This document shows, piece by piece, positions 19,690-30,700 of a stretch of 64,000 nucleotides of DNA (its first letter is position 1; each line of letters starts with the position of its first letter). The stretch comes from Magnetospirillum sp. (GTDB taxonomy: Bacteria > Pseudomonadota > Alphaproteobacteria > Rhodospirillales > Magnetospirillaceae). The stretch lies in NCBI GenBank assembly GCA_024707145.1, contig JANQAI010000007.1:31075-95074 (forward strand). Reading direction: 5' to 3'. Position numbers and translations under genes: made by a program. The notes under the pieces were generated by a model. That model ran no database searches. It saw only the letters and a program-made list of their open reading frames with translations, and was not told the origin of the DNA.

Positions 19690-20487
19690 TTAATTGCTTA
19701 GGCGTGAAATTTTTTCAAATTCTTTGTCTATCCAAACTTCGACAGGGTGTCGCCGGGTTGGATGGTCGCGCCGCCGCCGGATGGCGCCTGCGGCTGTTGT
19801 CCCGGCTTCTCCGGCTGGGGTGTCGCCCCGGTTGGTGAGGCGTTCTGCTTGTATTTGTCGTTCAGGCTGGGATGGCCACGGTACTTGTCGGCGACGGCGC
19901 GATAGGCCTCGGGGCTTTCGGGATCGATGCCCTGCATTTCGGCGCGGTTCCGTCGGATGCGGTCGAAGTTGCGATGGTAAGTGTCGGTACCCGCCGTGGA
20001 AGTCCGATTGCTCGGCCATGGCCTTGGCATCGCCGTTCCTGATGGCTTCCTTGAGCTTGGGAAACTGTTCCAGGCTGCCGTTGGCGTAATGGATGTCGAC
20101 CAGGGCGGTTTTCTGTCCGTCGGTCAGCTTGTTCCAGTCCGTTTCCCCGACTTCCTTCTTCACTTTGTCGACACGGGCCGTGATCTCGGCGTCGAGGCGT
20201 TTCTCCATCTCGTCACGCGGCATCTTCATGGTCGATGTGACTTTGGGGTCGGCGGACGACTTCATGCGCCGGAATTCGGCCTGCTTTTCCTCCACGGTGG
20301 CTGGGCGGGTTTCTCTGGTAACCGGGTCCTTGACCTGGAATGGGATCGAGGTGAACGACTTCTCATCGTTCACCAAAAATCCGACTCCAACCGTAATTTT
20401 GCCTTTAGTGTCCTTGTAGGCCTGTTCTCTGATGCCTTCGCTGGTCTTGATATGCTCACGCATGCGTTGCGTTGTTGGGGTATCCAT
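19690..20487 (-). CDS. GH24 (T4-type) lysozyme with C-terminal LysM-like remnant; two compensating frameshifts
   Basis: The N-terminus MDTPTTQRMREHIKTSEG leads into SEGIREQAYKDTKGKITVGV, matching the T4 lysozyme catalytic triad region (Glu of EG, Asp of KDT, Thr of ITVGVG), so peptidoglycan cleavage is likely. GGAG lies 6 bases before the ATG at 20487. Near 19991 the frame must shift by one to read TDTYHRNFDRIRRNRAEM and later IQPGDTLSK; near 19738 a second shift returns to the first frame (VWIDKEFEKISRLSN). The repaired product is ~265 aa and ends in a LysM-like motif QPGDTLSK. No signal peptide is seen, as in phage-type endolysins. It is divergent from the gene at 20558. Confidence 0.7.
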   Translation of the reverse strand: MDTPTTQRMREHIKTSEGIREQAYKDTKGKITVGVGFLVNDEKSFTSIPFQVKDPVTRETRPATVEEKQAEFRRMKSSADPKVTSTMKMPRDEMEKRLDAEITARVDKVKKEVGETDWNKLTDGQKTALVDIHYANGSLEQFPKLKEAIRNGDAKAMAEQSDFHGGYRHLPSQLRPHPTEPRRNAGHRSRKPRGLSRRRRQVPWPSQPERQIQAERLTNRGDTPAGEAGTTAAGAIRRRRDHPTRRHPVEVWIDKEFEKISRLSN

Positions 20488-20557
20488 GGTCATCTCCATA
20501 AGTTGATGAAAACGCACCGCCGCCGGAAATCCCGACGGCGTTCAGGGGACACAGACG

Positions 20558-21176
20558 ATGTTTCGTGCTGCTCTGATGGCGACGGCTGTGATTGCCGCCA
20601 CGGCATCTCCAGTATTCGCTTGGGATGAGCCGATGCCCGGAGAGCCCCGTTGGCCGCCGATCCCGCATGGAGGCGGGCTGTCGGCCTTCGTCTCGAAGAA
20701 ATGGGTGCCACAGTGCGACCGCGCGGCTTACGGAGGGTATTTCCTCCGGCTCACGACGGACGGGCAGGTGGTTCATGAACGCTATCTGGCAGCCGCAAAG
20801 CAGCCCTGGCCCTCAGAGCGTTACAGAGCGGTTGCCGAATCCGGTTCCTACGCCGTCATCCTTGTCCGGGAGGACCAAGGTGGCGGCCATGGCAATTATC
20901 GCTTCTGGTCCTTTAGTCCACGACGGGGCCGTCACGGCCATGCGGGTCGGGCAATGTGGCGACAACCGGCAAGGACAGTTGCCTCCCGGAAAATCCTGGC
21001 ACCCGGACCTTTTGCACGACGGCGTCTGGACCATGAGCGACGCCGACCTGAAGGCCTACTGGAACAGCCATGAATGCAATCAGGCAAATACCGGTAAAAC
21101 CACAAGCCAGCCTTTCTGGGGTGAAGGCTGGGACCAGTATTGCCCCTATGTCACTGCGGGGCCGGCGAGCCAATGA
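20558..21176 (+). CDS. exported hypothetical protein (frameshifted)
   Basis: Starts with a clear signal peptide (MFRAALMATAVIAATASPVF). The first frame is convincing to GGGHGNYRFWSFS at ~20915. The +1 frame then continues VHDGAVTAMRVGQCGDNRQG and CNQANTGKTTSQPFWGEGWD, ending at 21176. One inserted base around 20909-20917 explains this; the repaired length is ~205 aa. Several Cys and Trp residues suggest a compact, possibly disulphide-bonded exported protein. No family is recognised. Its position beside a divergent lysozyme could mean an inhibitor or partner, but that is speculation. Confidence 0.6.
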
Positions 21177-21385
21177 CGTGACGGGGCCGTTGATCTATCG
21201 GCCCGTTCGGTTCTCCGGACCAACGGGTCAGGCGGGTCCGCGCGATGGCGGTGTTGACGCTGCACCATTCACCGCATGAGCCTGGCTAACCTGCTTCCAA
21301 GCATGGCTGTGGCGTTGATGCGAACATATATGGAACATGCTGAAGCGGGAGTCAACAAGCAAGCCGTGCGGGATCGAACCACAGC

Positions 21386-21600
21386 TTTTGCAGTTTATGA
21401 GACAACGGCCGCGATTCTTTGCAGTTTATGGGTCAACCCATTTGCAGGAAATGCGTCACGGCATACTGTCAGATCAAAGCGTTAGCGGATGGGCTTTTGC
21501 AGGTTATGCGTCGCCCGACATTGTTTGTAGGGCGACACATTATTCGCAAACACCTATTTGATGCAGAGCGCCGCAGCCATTGACCCATAAGCCGCAATAA
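21386..21600. repeat. cluster of ~17-bp TTTGCAGNTTATGNGTC motifs (transposon-end-like)
   Basis: Plus-strand copies begin near 21387 (TTTGCAGTTTATGAGAC), 21418 (TTTGCAGTTTATGGGTC), 21441 (TTTGCAGGAAATGCGTC) and 21496 (TTTGCAGGTTATGCGTC). An inverted copy (TTGCGGCTTATGGGTC on the minus strand) ends near 21581-21597. Several direct copies on one side and an inverted copy on the other resemble multiple terminal repeats of IS21- or Tn7/Tn5053-type elements. No transposase is seen here, so it may be a non-autonomous remnant. The region 21177-21704 otherwise shows no credible gene. Confidence 0.55.
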
Positions 21601-21785
21601 GGACGGCGTCCTGGGGGCATGGCGTTTAGAGAGAATACACTGTGATGCAGTATCCGATCGGTTGCACCTTTTCATAAAATCACCCACCCTTATTAGGGGC
21701 GCATGTGCAGCAACGGAAAACAACCGCGCGTGCCATTGACTTTATGCTATGCATTGGTTGCGTTGGACTATCGAGGGGGGCATTC

Positions 21786-24700
21786 ATGCGTCACATTCTG
21801 TCTGGTTACCGGGCCATGGTGCTGGCGCCGGAAGGTGGCGGCGCGTCGTCGTTTTCGGCCCAGGCGGATGCACCACTTCTCTCCGTTGCCGATGTGAGCG
21901 GCGCCGAGGACGGGGTGATCGCGCTGCAGGTCGCCTTGGAGAAGGTGGATCCGGGCGAGGCGCTGTCGCTGGTGCTGGCGGGACTGCCGGCGGGGACGCA
22001 GGTGTTCGGCGACGCCGGGGCCACGGCGCCGGTGGGGGTGCTGGCGGGCGATGGCTCGGTGACGTTGCTTGAGTCGGAGATGGGCGTCGCCGACGGGCAG
22101 GTGCGGCTGTGGATACGGCCGCCGGCCGACCTCGCCGGCACCTTCGCGGTGACGGCGACGGCGATCTCGACCGAGATCGACGGCTCCACCGCCTCGGCGA
22201 CGGCGGATTTCACCCTGACGGTGGACGCGGTGGCGGGCGATGTTTCGGCCCAGGGCGGATTCGCCGCGGCCACGCTCGAGGACCAAGCGCTGGCGGTGGC
22301 GCCGCAGTTCCGCATTACCGACGCCGACGGCTCGGAGACGCTCGGTGCCGTCACGCTGGTCAGCAGCGACGCCGACATGGCCGGGGTGACGTGGTGGCTT
22401 GACGGTGTCTCGCTGGGGCAGGCCGTCTTCAACGCAGCCACGAACCGTTACGAGTTGACCCTGCCGGCCGACGCGCTGGTCGATTCCGGTAACGGCGTCT
22501 GGAGCATTGCCGGCCTGGAGGCGGTGCCTGCGGCCCATTCCAGCCGCGACGTCGATTTCGCCCTGCTGGTGGAAACGATCGATGGCGGCCAGAGCGCAAG
22601 CAAGGTGATCGGCGATGGCCGCATCAGCGTGCTGGCCCAGGCGGATGCGCCCGTTCTGTCCGCCGCGCCGCCGGTATCGGCCGAGGGAAGCGTGGTGCCG
22701 CTGTCCCTGTCGGCGGCGTTGGGCGACCTGGACGGCAGCGAGAGCTTCAGCGCGCTGCGGCTACGGGATATCCCCGCCGACTGGATCGTGCGCCAAAACG
22801 GCATCACCCTGACGGCCGGCGCCAATGGCTATGTCCTCGATGCCGCCTTGCTCGGCACGGTGACGGTGGAGGCCCCGGCGGATTTCGGCGCCGAGGCGGC
22901 GACGATCCTGCGGCTGGAGGCGGTGGTGACGGATACCGACGACACGCCGGGCGGCTCCGACAGCCGTACCGTGACGCTGGACGTGCCGGTGACCATCCTG
23001 CCGGTAGCGGACGTGCCCAGCCTGGTCGTGCGCGACGCGCGCGGACAGGAGGACGGGGAAATCCTGCTCGACATCCGCGCGGCGCAGACCGATGCCGACG
23101 GATCGGAAGCCCTGAGCCTGATCATGGACAACGTCCCCGCCGGGGCGGTGTTCCGCCAAAACGGGGTGGCGGTGGGCACCGATCTCGGTGGCGGCCGCTG
23201 GAGCTTCGACGCCACGGTGACGGCGGCGCTGGCGACTTTCGGCCTGACCATCGTGCCCCCGGCCGACAGCAACGCCGGCTTCACCCTGTCGGTGACGCTG
23301 GTGTCGCAGGACGGCGGCAGCACGGCCTCGGCCTGCCGCGACCTTGCGGTGGAGGTGCGCGGCGTGGCGGACACACCGCTCGGCCTGCCGGCGGACGGCT
23401 TCGCCTTCACCGGGATGGAGGACCAGGCGGTGGCGCTGGACCTTTCGGCCCTGGCGCCCCGTGATGCGGACGGGTCGGAGCGGCTGTCGGTGGTCCTGGG
23501 CGGGCTGCCCGCCGGCTTCCAGCTGACGGTGCCGGCGGGATACGAGGACGCGCTGATCTATGCTGGTCCCAACCGCTGGATCGTGGCGCCATCGGCCCTG
23601 GGCGTGCTCAGCCTGGTGCCGCCGGCCGATTTCTCCGGCAGCCGCAGTTTCACCGCCGACGTCATCGTCACCGAAAGCGACGGTGCGGTGCGGGTGGATC
23701 GCCGCTCGGTCTCGGTGGCGGTGGACGGCGTCGCCGACGCGGCACTCATCACCCTTGATGCCAACGGCACCGAGGACGCCGGCACGCCCTTCGCCCTGTC
23801 CATCTCCGTGAGCGACGGCGCCAGCGCCACTGATCCGGCGGGCGAGACGGTGACGTCGGTCATCATCGACGGCCTGCCCGCCTGGGCGACTTTGACCCAT
23901 CCCACCATCGCCGACCTGCTGCAACCGCTGGGCAACGGCGCCTATCAGGTCGACCCGGCCACCCTCGGCAATCTGGCCTTGCTGCAACAGCTTCAGGTGC
24001 TGCTGCCCGAGGATTTCGGCGGCGCCGTTCCCAGCATCGGCATCCATGTCACCATCCGCGACAGCAACGGCGACAGCCGGGTCACCGATTGGGTCGGCGC
24101 CATCCAGGTGGCGGCGGTGGCCGACATCGCCGTCTCCCACGATGCCGGCGGGGCGGAGATCGCCTATGCCCTAGCCGACGTCCACGGCGCCTCGGCCACC
24201 GGCATCGTGCTGCCGATCACCGCCACCAGCTCCGACGATGACGGCTCGGAAACCCTGTCCTACGAGATCGCCGGCGTGCCCGAGGGCGTGCTGCTGTCCC
24301 ACGGCAGCAATCTCGGCGGCGGCGTCTGGCACGTTACCGCCACGCAATACGCCCAGGCCCTGGCCGCGGGCGGGCTGACGGCCAGTGTGCCCAATGCGTC
24401 CGCCTGGGGCCTCGCCCCCGCCACCGGGTTCACGCTGAGCGTGCGTGCGGTCAGCCACGAGGCCAACGGCTCACTCAACGGCGACGCCGTGGCCAGCCTG
24501 ACCGTCACCTGGGATGCCGGGGCGGAAGCCGCGCAGCACGTAGCCGACCCCCGCACCATCGCCACCGATTTCTCGGGCGCCGAGGATAATTGGATTGCGC
24601 TGAACCTCACCCCATCCGGCGCCGACCTGGACGGCGGCAATGAGACCGTGGACGTGGTGGTGACCGGCCTGCCGGCCGGCGCCCGGCTCAACCACGGCAG

Positions 24701-27700
24701 CTTCGACGTCAGCACCGGTTCCTGGGTGCTGTCGCCAGCCGATCTGGCCGACCTTGCCGTGCTGCCGCCGCACAATTTCTCCGGCGATATGAGCGTCGGC
24801 GTGCGGGTGATCGTGACCGAGGCCGGCGGCGACGTGCGCACCGACGATTTCACCGTCACGGTGCATTTGGCGCCGGTCAGCGACGCCGCTATTGTGTCGG
24901 CCCAGGCGCAGGGGCTGGAGGACCAGCCCGTCGCCCTGACTCTGTCCGTGACACCCGGCGACACCACCGGCGTGCCCGAAACCATCACCGCCATCCGCAT
25001 CCACGGCGTGCCGGCCGGTGCCTCGCTCAGCGCCGGGACCAAAACCGGCGACGGCACTTGGAGTCCGACTCCCGTCCAGCTGGCCGGCCTCACCCTGACC
25101 CCGCCGGCCCAATGGAGCGGCACCCTCAGCCTGGGGGTGGAGGTGACCAGCCAGGACGGCGCCGCCGACCCGCTGACGGTGACGCGAAACATCGACGTGA
25201 CCGTAACGCCGGTGGCGGATACGGCCATGGTGGCGCAGGGCCAACCCAGCGCCGGGGCGGAAGATACCGCCATCACGCTGGACCTGAGTCTGATCCATGC
25301 CGACACCGACGGCTCGGAAGTGGTGTCGGTGATGATCTCCGGCCTGCCCGACGGGTCGGTGCTGAGCGCCGGCATCCGCGACGAGCAGGGCAACTGGCTG
25401 CTGACCCCGTCGCAGCTGGCCGGGCTGACCGTGCGGCCGCCGGCCGATTGGAGCGGCACGCTGGAGCTGACGGTGACCGCCACCAGCTTGGAGCGTGGCA
25501 GCGGCGCGGTGAGTTCCGTGTCGTTGCCGGTGACCGTGCAGGTGGCGCCGGTGGCGGACAAGCCGGTGTCCGACCCGGTGGACGTCACCACCGACGAGGA
25601 CGTGCCGGTGGCGCTGTCGCTCCACCTCGCCGCCAGCGACGACAGCGAGACCGTGGGCGCGCGCATTGCCGGCGTGCCGGCGGGGGCGACCTTCACCCGC
25701 GACGGCCAGCCGGTCGGCACGCTGGTGGCGACGGCCGACGGCACCGCCACCTGGCTGATCGACGCCGCCGACGTGGCCGGCCTGACCCTGGTGCCGCCTC
25801 CTAACGGCAAGGGTACCTGGACGTTCGAGGTCACGCCGGTCTCCAGCGACGGCGCCAGCACGCGCGACGGCGAAGCCAGCCCCCTGGTGGTACACGTCAA
25901 TCCGGTGTCCGACGCTCCCACCCTGTCCGTCACCGGGGCCAGCGGCAACGAGGACACCCGGATTCCGCTCGACGTCCGTGCCTCGCTGACCGACGCCTCA
26001 GAAGTCCTGACCGCTACCATCAGCGACATCCCGTCCGGCGCCAGCCTGTGGTGGAACGGCACCCGTATCACCGTGACCAACGGCGTCGCCACCCTGAACG
26101 CGGCGCAGCTTTCCGGCCTGTCGCTGTCGATCCAGCCGCGCGGCAATTCCGACGTGGATTTCGTGTTGCGCGTCCAGGCCTTCAGCCGGGACGGCGGCGC
26201 CAGCCCGGCGCACAGCCAGGAAGTGCTGCTGCCGGTCACCGTGCTGCCGGTCTCCGACCTGCCCAACATCCCCGCCAATGCGCTCAGCGACGACGAGGAC
26301 AGCCGCATCGTCCTGCCCACCGCCACCCTGGCCGACACCGACGGATCGGAAACTCTGACCGAGGTGGTGATCTCGGGCATTCCCGACGGCGCGACCTTGC
26401 GCTCGGGCGAGACCGTCATCCTCGTGACCAACGGCACCGCCCTGTTGCCCATCGGCCTGCGCGCCAACCTGACGCTCCAGACCAAGCAGGATTATTCCGG
26501 CAGCTTCTCCATCACCTATTCCGCCACCAGCCAGGACGGCACCGCCGCCCCGGCCACCCGCACCCGCGTCATCCCGGTCACCGTGCGGCCGGTCTCCGAC
26601 CTGCCCACCCTGGACGTGCAGCCGGCCGAAGGGCTGGAGGACACCCGGATTCCGCTCGCCATCAGCGCCGCCGCCACCGACATCGACGGCTCGGAAACCT
26701 TGTCGGTCAGCATTTCCGACATCCCCACCGGCTCGGTACTGCGCTCGGGCGAAACCGTCATCGCCATCGTCGACGGTACCGCCACGCTCACTTCGGACCA
26801 ACTGGCCGGCCTGACCATCCAGCCCCCGCCCGACCACGAAACCGACTTCACCCTGACCGTGCGCGCCATCAGCACCGACGGCAGTGCGGCCCCTGCCGTC
26901 ACCCTGGCCGAACTGCCGGTCAACGTCATCCCCGTCAACGACGCGCCCGGGCTGATCGCCCTATCCAACGCCACCGTAGCCGAGAACGCCGCGGGTGCAA
27001 CCATTGGCACAGTGGCGGTAAGCGATCCCGACACGGGAGACAGCCACACCTTCAGCCTGAGCGATGACCGTTTCGAGGTGGCGGATGGTCAGTTGAAGCT
27101 GAAAGCGGGCCAAAGCCTCGATCATGAGGCGGAGCCCACCGTGACGTTGAGCATCACCGCCACCGACATCGCCGGCCTGTCCAATACTCAAACTTTCAGT
27201 CTGACGGTGACCGACGTCAACGAGGCACCGGTGCTCGACCCCTCAGCTTCCCCCGCTTTTGCCGCCATCTTCGAGAATGCCGTCGATCCGCAAGGCGGTA
27301 CCGTCGCCGCGATGATCGTCGATGGCAGCATTACCGATCCGGACGGTTTGGCGGTCGAAGCGATTGCCGTCGTGGGAATGACCGGGAACGGCACTTGGCA
27401 GTACTGGACCGGGTCGGCCTGGACGGCTGTGGGAGCAGTCGGCGAAAACAATGCCTTGCTGCTGGATGCCGCCGATCGGATGCGTTTCATCCCCGCCGCC
27501 AACTGGAGCGGCACCGCCGGCATCAGCTTCCGCGCCTGGGACAAAAGCGCCGGCACAGCCCACACCTATGCCGATGTCACCGCTTACGGCATCGGCGGCA
27601 GCACGCCCTTCAGCGTCGCTTCCGACACGGCCACCTTGGAAGTCGCCCGCTTGCCGCGTCTCTCCATTTCCGATGTGAGCGTGCAGGAGGGCAGCACCGC

Positions 27701-30700
27701 GATCCTGACATTGGTCTTCGACCAGGTGCCGACCAGTCCGGTGACGGTGACCTGGTCCTCGGCCGACGGCTCGGCCACGGCAGCATCGGGTGATTACCAG
27801 ATTGCTTCGGGAACGATAACCTTCGCGGCGGGCGAGACGAGTAAAACCATCACCGTCCTCACCCATGACGATGGAGTATCCGAGGGTTCGGAAACGGTCT
27901 TGGTCAACCTGACCGGCGTGAGCGGAGCGGTCGTGGCCGATGGCCAGGGCGTGATTACGTTGAGCGACGCTCCGGCGCCAATCTATTGGATGGACGATCT
28001 CACCAACGGCTTGACCGGGTATACGCTGTATACGAACACGCCCGTCCGTGAAACCTACCTGGGGCAGTCGACCCAATACCTGGGCGACATCAACGGCGAC
28101 GGCTTCGGCGATTTTGTTGCCTCCGTTTACCAGGAAGAGGGCGATTGGGCCGATTTGCACGTGGTCACCGGGAGTGCCCGCGGCACGCGGGCGGCCTTGA
28201 CCGAGGTGCGGGCGGCCGGTTTCGAAATCGAGGCGGGCGCCCAGCAGGGAATTGAAACGGCGACCGCCGCCGACGTGGATGGTGATGGCACCCGCGAGTT
28301 GGTACTTGGGGTCACCGGCTGGGTGAATGGGTATTGGGCGAAGGCCTACGTGCTCGATAATCGGGCATGGAGCAACGGCGTTCCGGCGAACTCCCTGCTG
28401 GCCGGCGGCGGCTATACCGTTGGCGTGCCGTCCAGTGCGCCCAGCTACGGTGCCCATATGGAATTTCGCACCATCGGCCGGGGATACGGCGATTTCAATG
28501 GCGACGGCCGCGACGATTTCGTTGGTTCCGAGGGCGTCACCAATACGTCCTACGGGACCTATGCCGGAGCCACCGCCGTGGTGTTCGGCCAGACCGGCAC
28601 CACCAGCGTCGCCTCGCTCACGGGCAGCAACGGCTTCGAGGTATTCGGCTCGCAGGCCGGCGAGGAATCGGGCTACGCGGCGCAATTCATCGGCGACATC
28701 AACGGCGACGGCTACGACGACGTGCTGATCGGGGCGCCCGGCTACGACGCCGATGGTTTGGTGGATGCGGGACGGGCCATGGTGGTCTTCGGCCGTTCCG
28801 GCGCCATGCCCTCGGCGATCACGCCCGAATGGCTGAACGGAAGCAATGGTTTCACGATCAGCGGGCCTGTCACCGCCGCGGCCAGCCTCGGGTGGTGGAT
28901 TTCCGAGCTTGGCGACGTCAACGGCGATGGTGTCGCAGATTTCGCCATGAACGGGGGAGGCGCTGTTTACGTGGTCTATGGCCACGGCGGAGAATGGGCC
29001 CCCAACCTTGATCTTGCCCAGTTGGACGGCACCACCGGTTTCAGGATCCTCGGCGGAGGTCCTGTGGCCAGTGCGGGCGACATCAATGGCGATGGCTATG
29101 ACGACATCGTAATCTCTATGCAAGGCACATCGGACCAGAGTTCGCAACTGGCCGTGGTGTATGGCGGCCGATCCATGCCTGCCGTGTTCGACCCGACCCA
29201 AATGGAACAGGGATGGGGCTTCCGCATCCTCGGGTCGGCCGGCGACTATTCATGGGGCAGCGGAACGTGGGGGTCGCTCTCGGCCTCAATTCCGGCGATG
29301 TGGATGGCGACGGTGTCGCCGACCTGATGGTGGGGGCTCCGCACAACACCGCCGGGGGGAACACCCAGGTGGGGAACGTCCACGTGGTCTACGGCCACAC
29401 CTTCCTGGATTCGGACGTGTGGGCCGGAACGGCGGGGGCCGACCTGCATACCGGCACCGCCGGGGCCGACAAGATGGTGGGCGACCTCGGCAACGACACC
29501 CTGATCGGCGGCGGCGGGGCCGACGTGCTGTATGGCGGCAACGGCGCCGACCTGCTGGTGGTGGCCGACGATGCCTTCCGGCGGGTGGACGGCGGCAGCG
29601 GCACCGACACGCTGAAATTCACCGGCACCACCCTCGACTTCACCACCCTGGGCGATGGCCGGGCGCGCGGCATCGAGATCCTTGATCTGGCCGGCAACGG
29701 CGGCCAGAGCGTCCGCCTGTCCCGCGACCAGGTCATGGACCTGGCCGACAGCGGCAACGTGGTGACCATCGACGGCGACGCCGCCGACCGGGTGGTGTTG
29801 GCCGATGCCGGTTGGAGCCGCTCGGCTACCACCGACGCGGCCGGCTATTACACTTTCTCCAATGGTTTGGCCCAGGTGCGGGTGAAAGGGGCGCAGGTCG
29901 CTTTGGGCAATGCGGCAGATCCTGCCCCGACCTATTGGATGAGCGACCTCACCAACGGCTTGACCGGATACACGCTGTATACGAACCCACCCGTTTCTGA
30001 AACTTACCTGGGGCAGTCGACCCAATATCTGGGCGACATCAACGGCGACGGTTTCGGCGATTTTATTGCGAGCGTGTATCAGGAAGAGGGCGATTGGGCC
30101 GATTTGCACGTGGTCACCGGGGGGCGCGCGGCGCGCGGCCCGCCTCCACCGAGGTGCGCGCCGCCGGCTTCGAGATCGAGGCTGGCGCCCAGCAGGGCAT
30201 ACAATCCGCCTCGGCTGCCGACGTGGATGGTGATGGCACCCGCGAGTTGGTACTTGGGGTCACCGGCTGGGTGGGGGGTATTGGGCGAAAGCCTACGTGC
30301 TCGATAACCGGCCATGGGGCAACGGCATTGCGGCGAATTCCCTGCTGGCCGGCGGCGGCTACAGCGTTGCCGTATCGACGAGCACCACCGGCGATTTCCA
30401 TCCATTGGAGTTTCGCGCTATCGGCCGGGGGGCTGGTGATTTCAATGGCGATGGTCGAGAGGATTTTGTCGGGTTCAATGGTGTTGCAGACAACTCCCAC
30501 GGTAGCGTTGCTGGCGTAGTGTCCGTGGTGCTCGGCCAGGCCGGCATCACCAACATGACCTCGTTAAACGGCCTAAACGGTTTCCAGGTATTCGGCTCGC
30601 AAGCCGGCGAGGAATCGGGTTATGCCGCGCAATTCGTCGGCGACATCAACGGCGACGGCTACGACGACGTGCTGATCGGGGCGCCCGGCTACGACGCCGA

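Noticed and set aside
21276..21561. Short plus-strand frames across the repeat cluster
   Set aside because: They are read through the repeated motifs, overlap each other in different frames and have no ribosome site.
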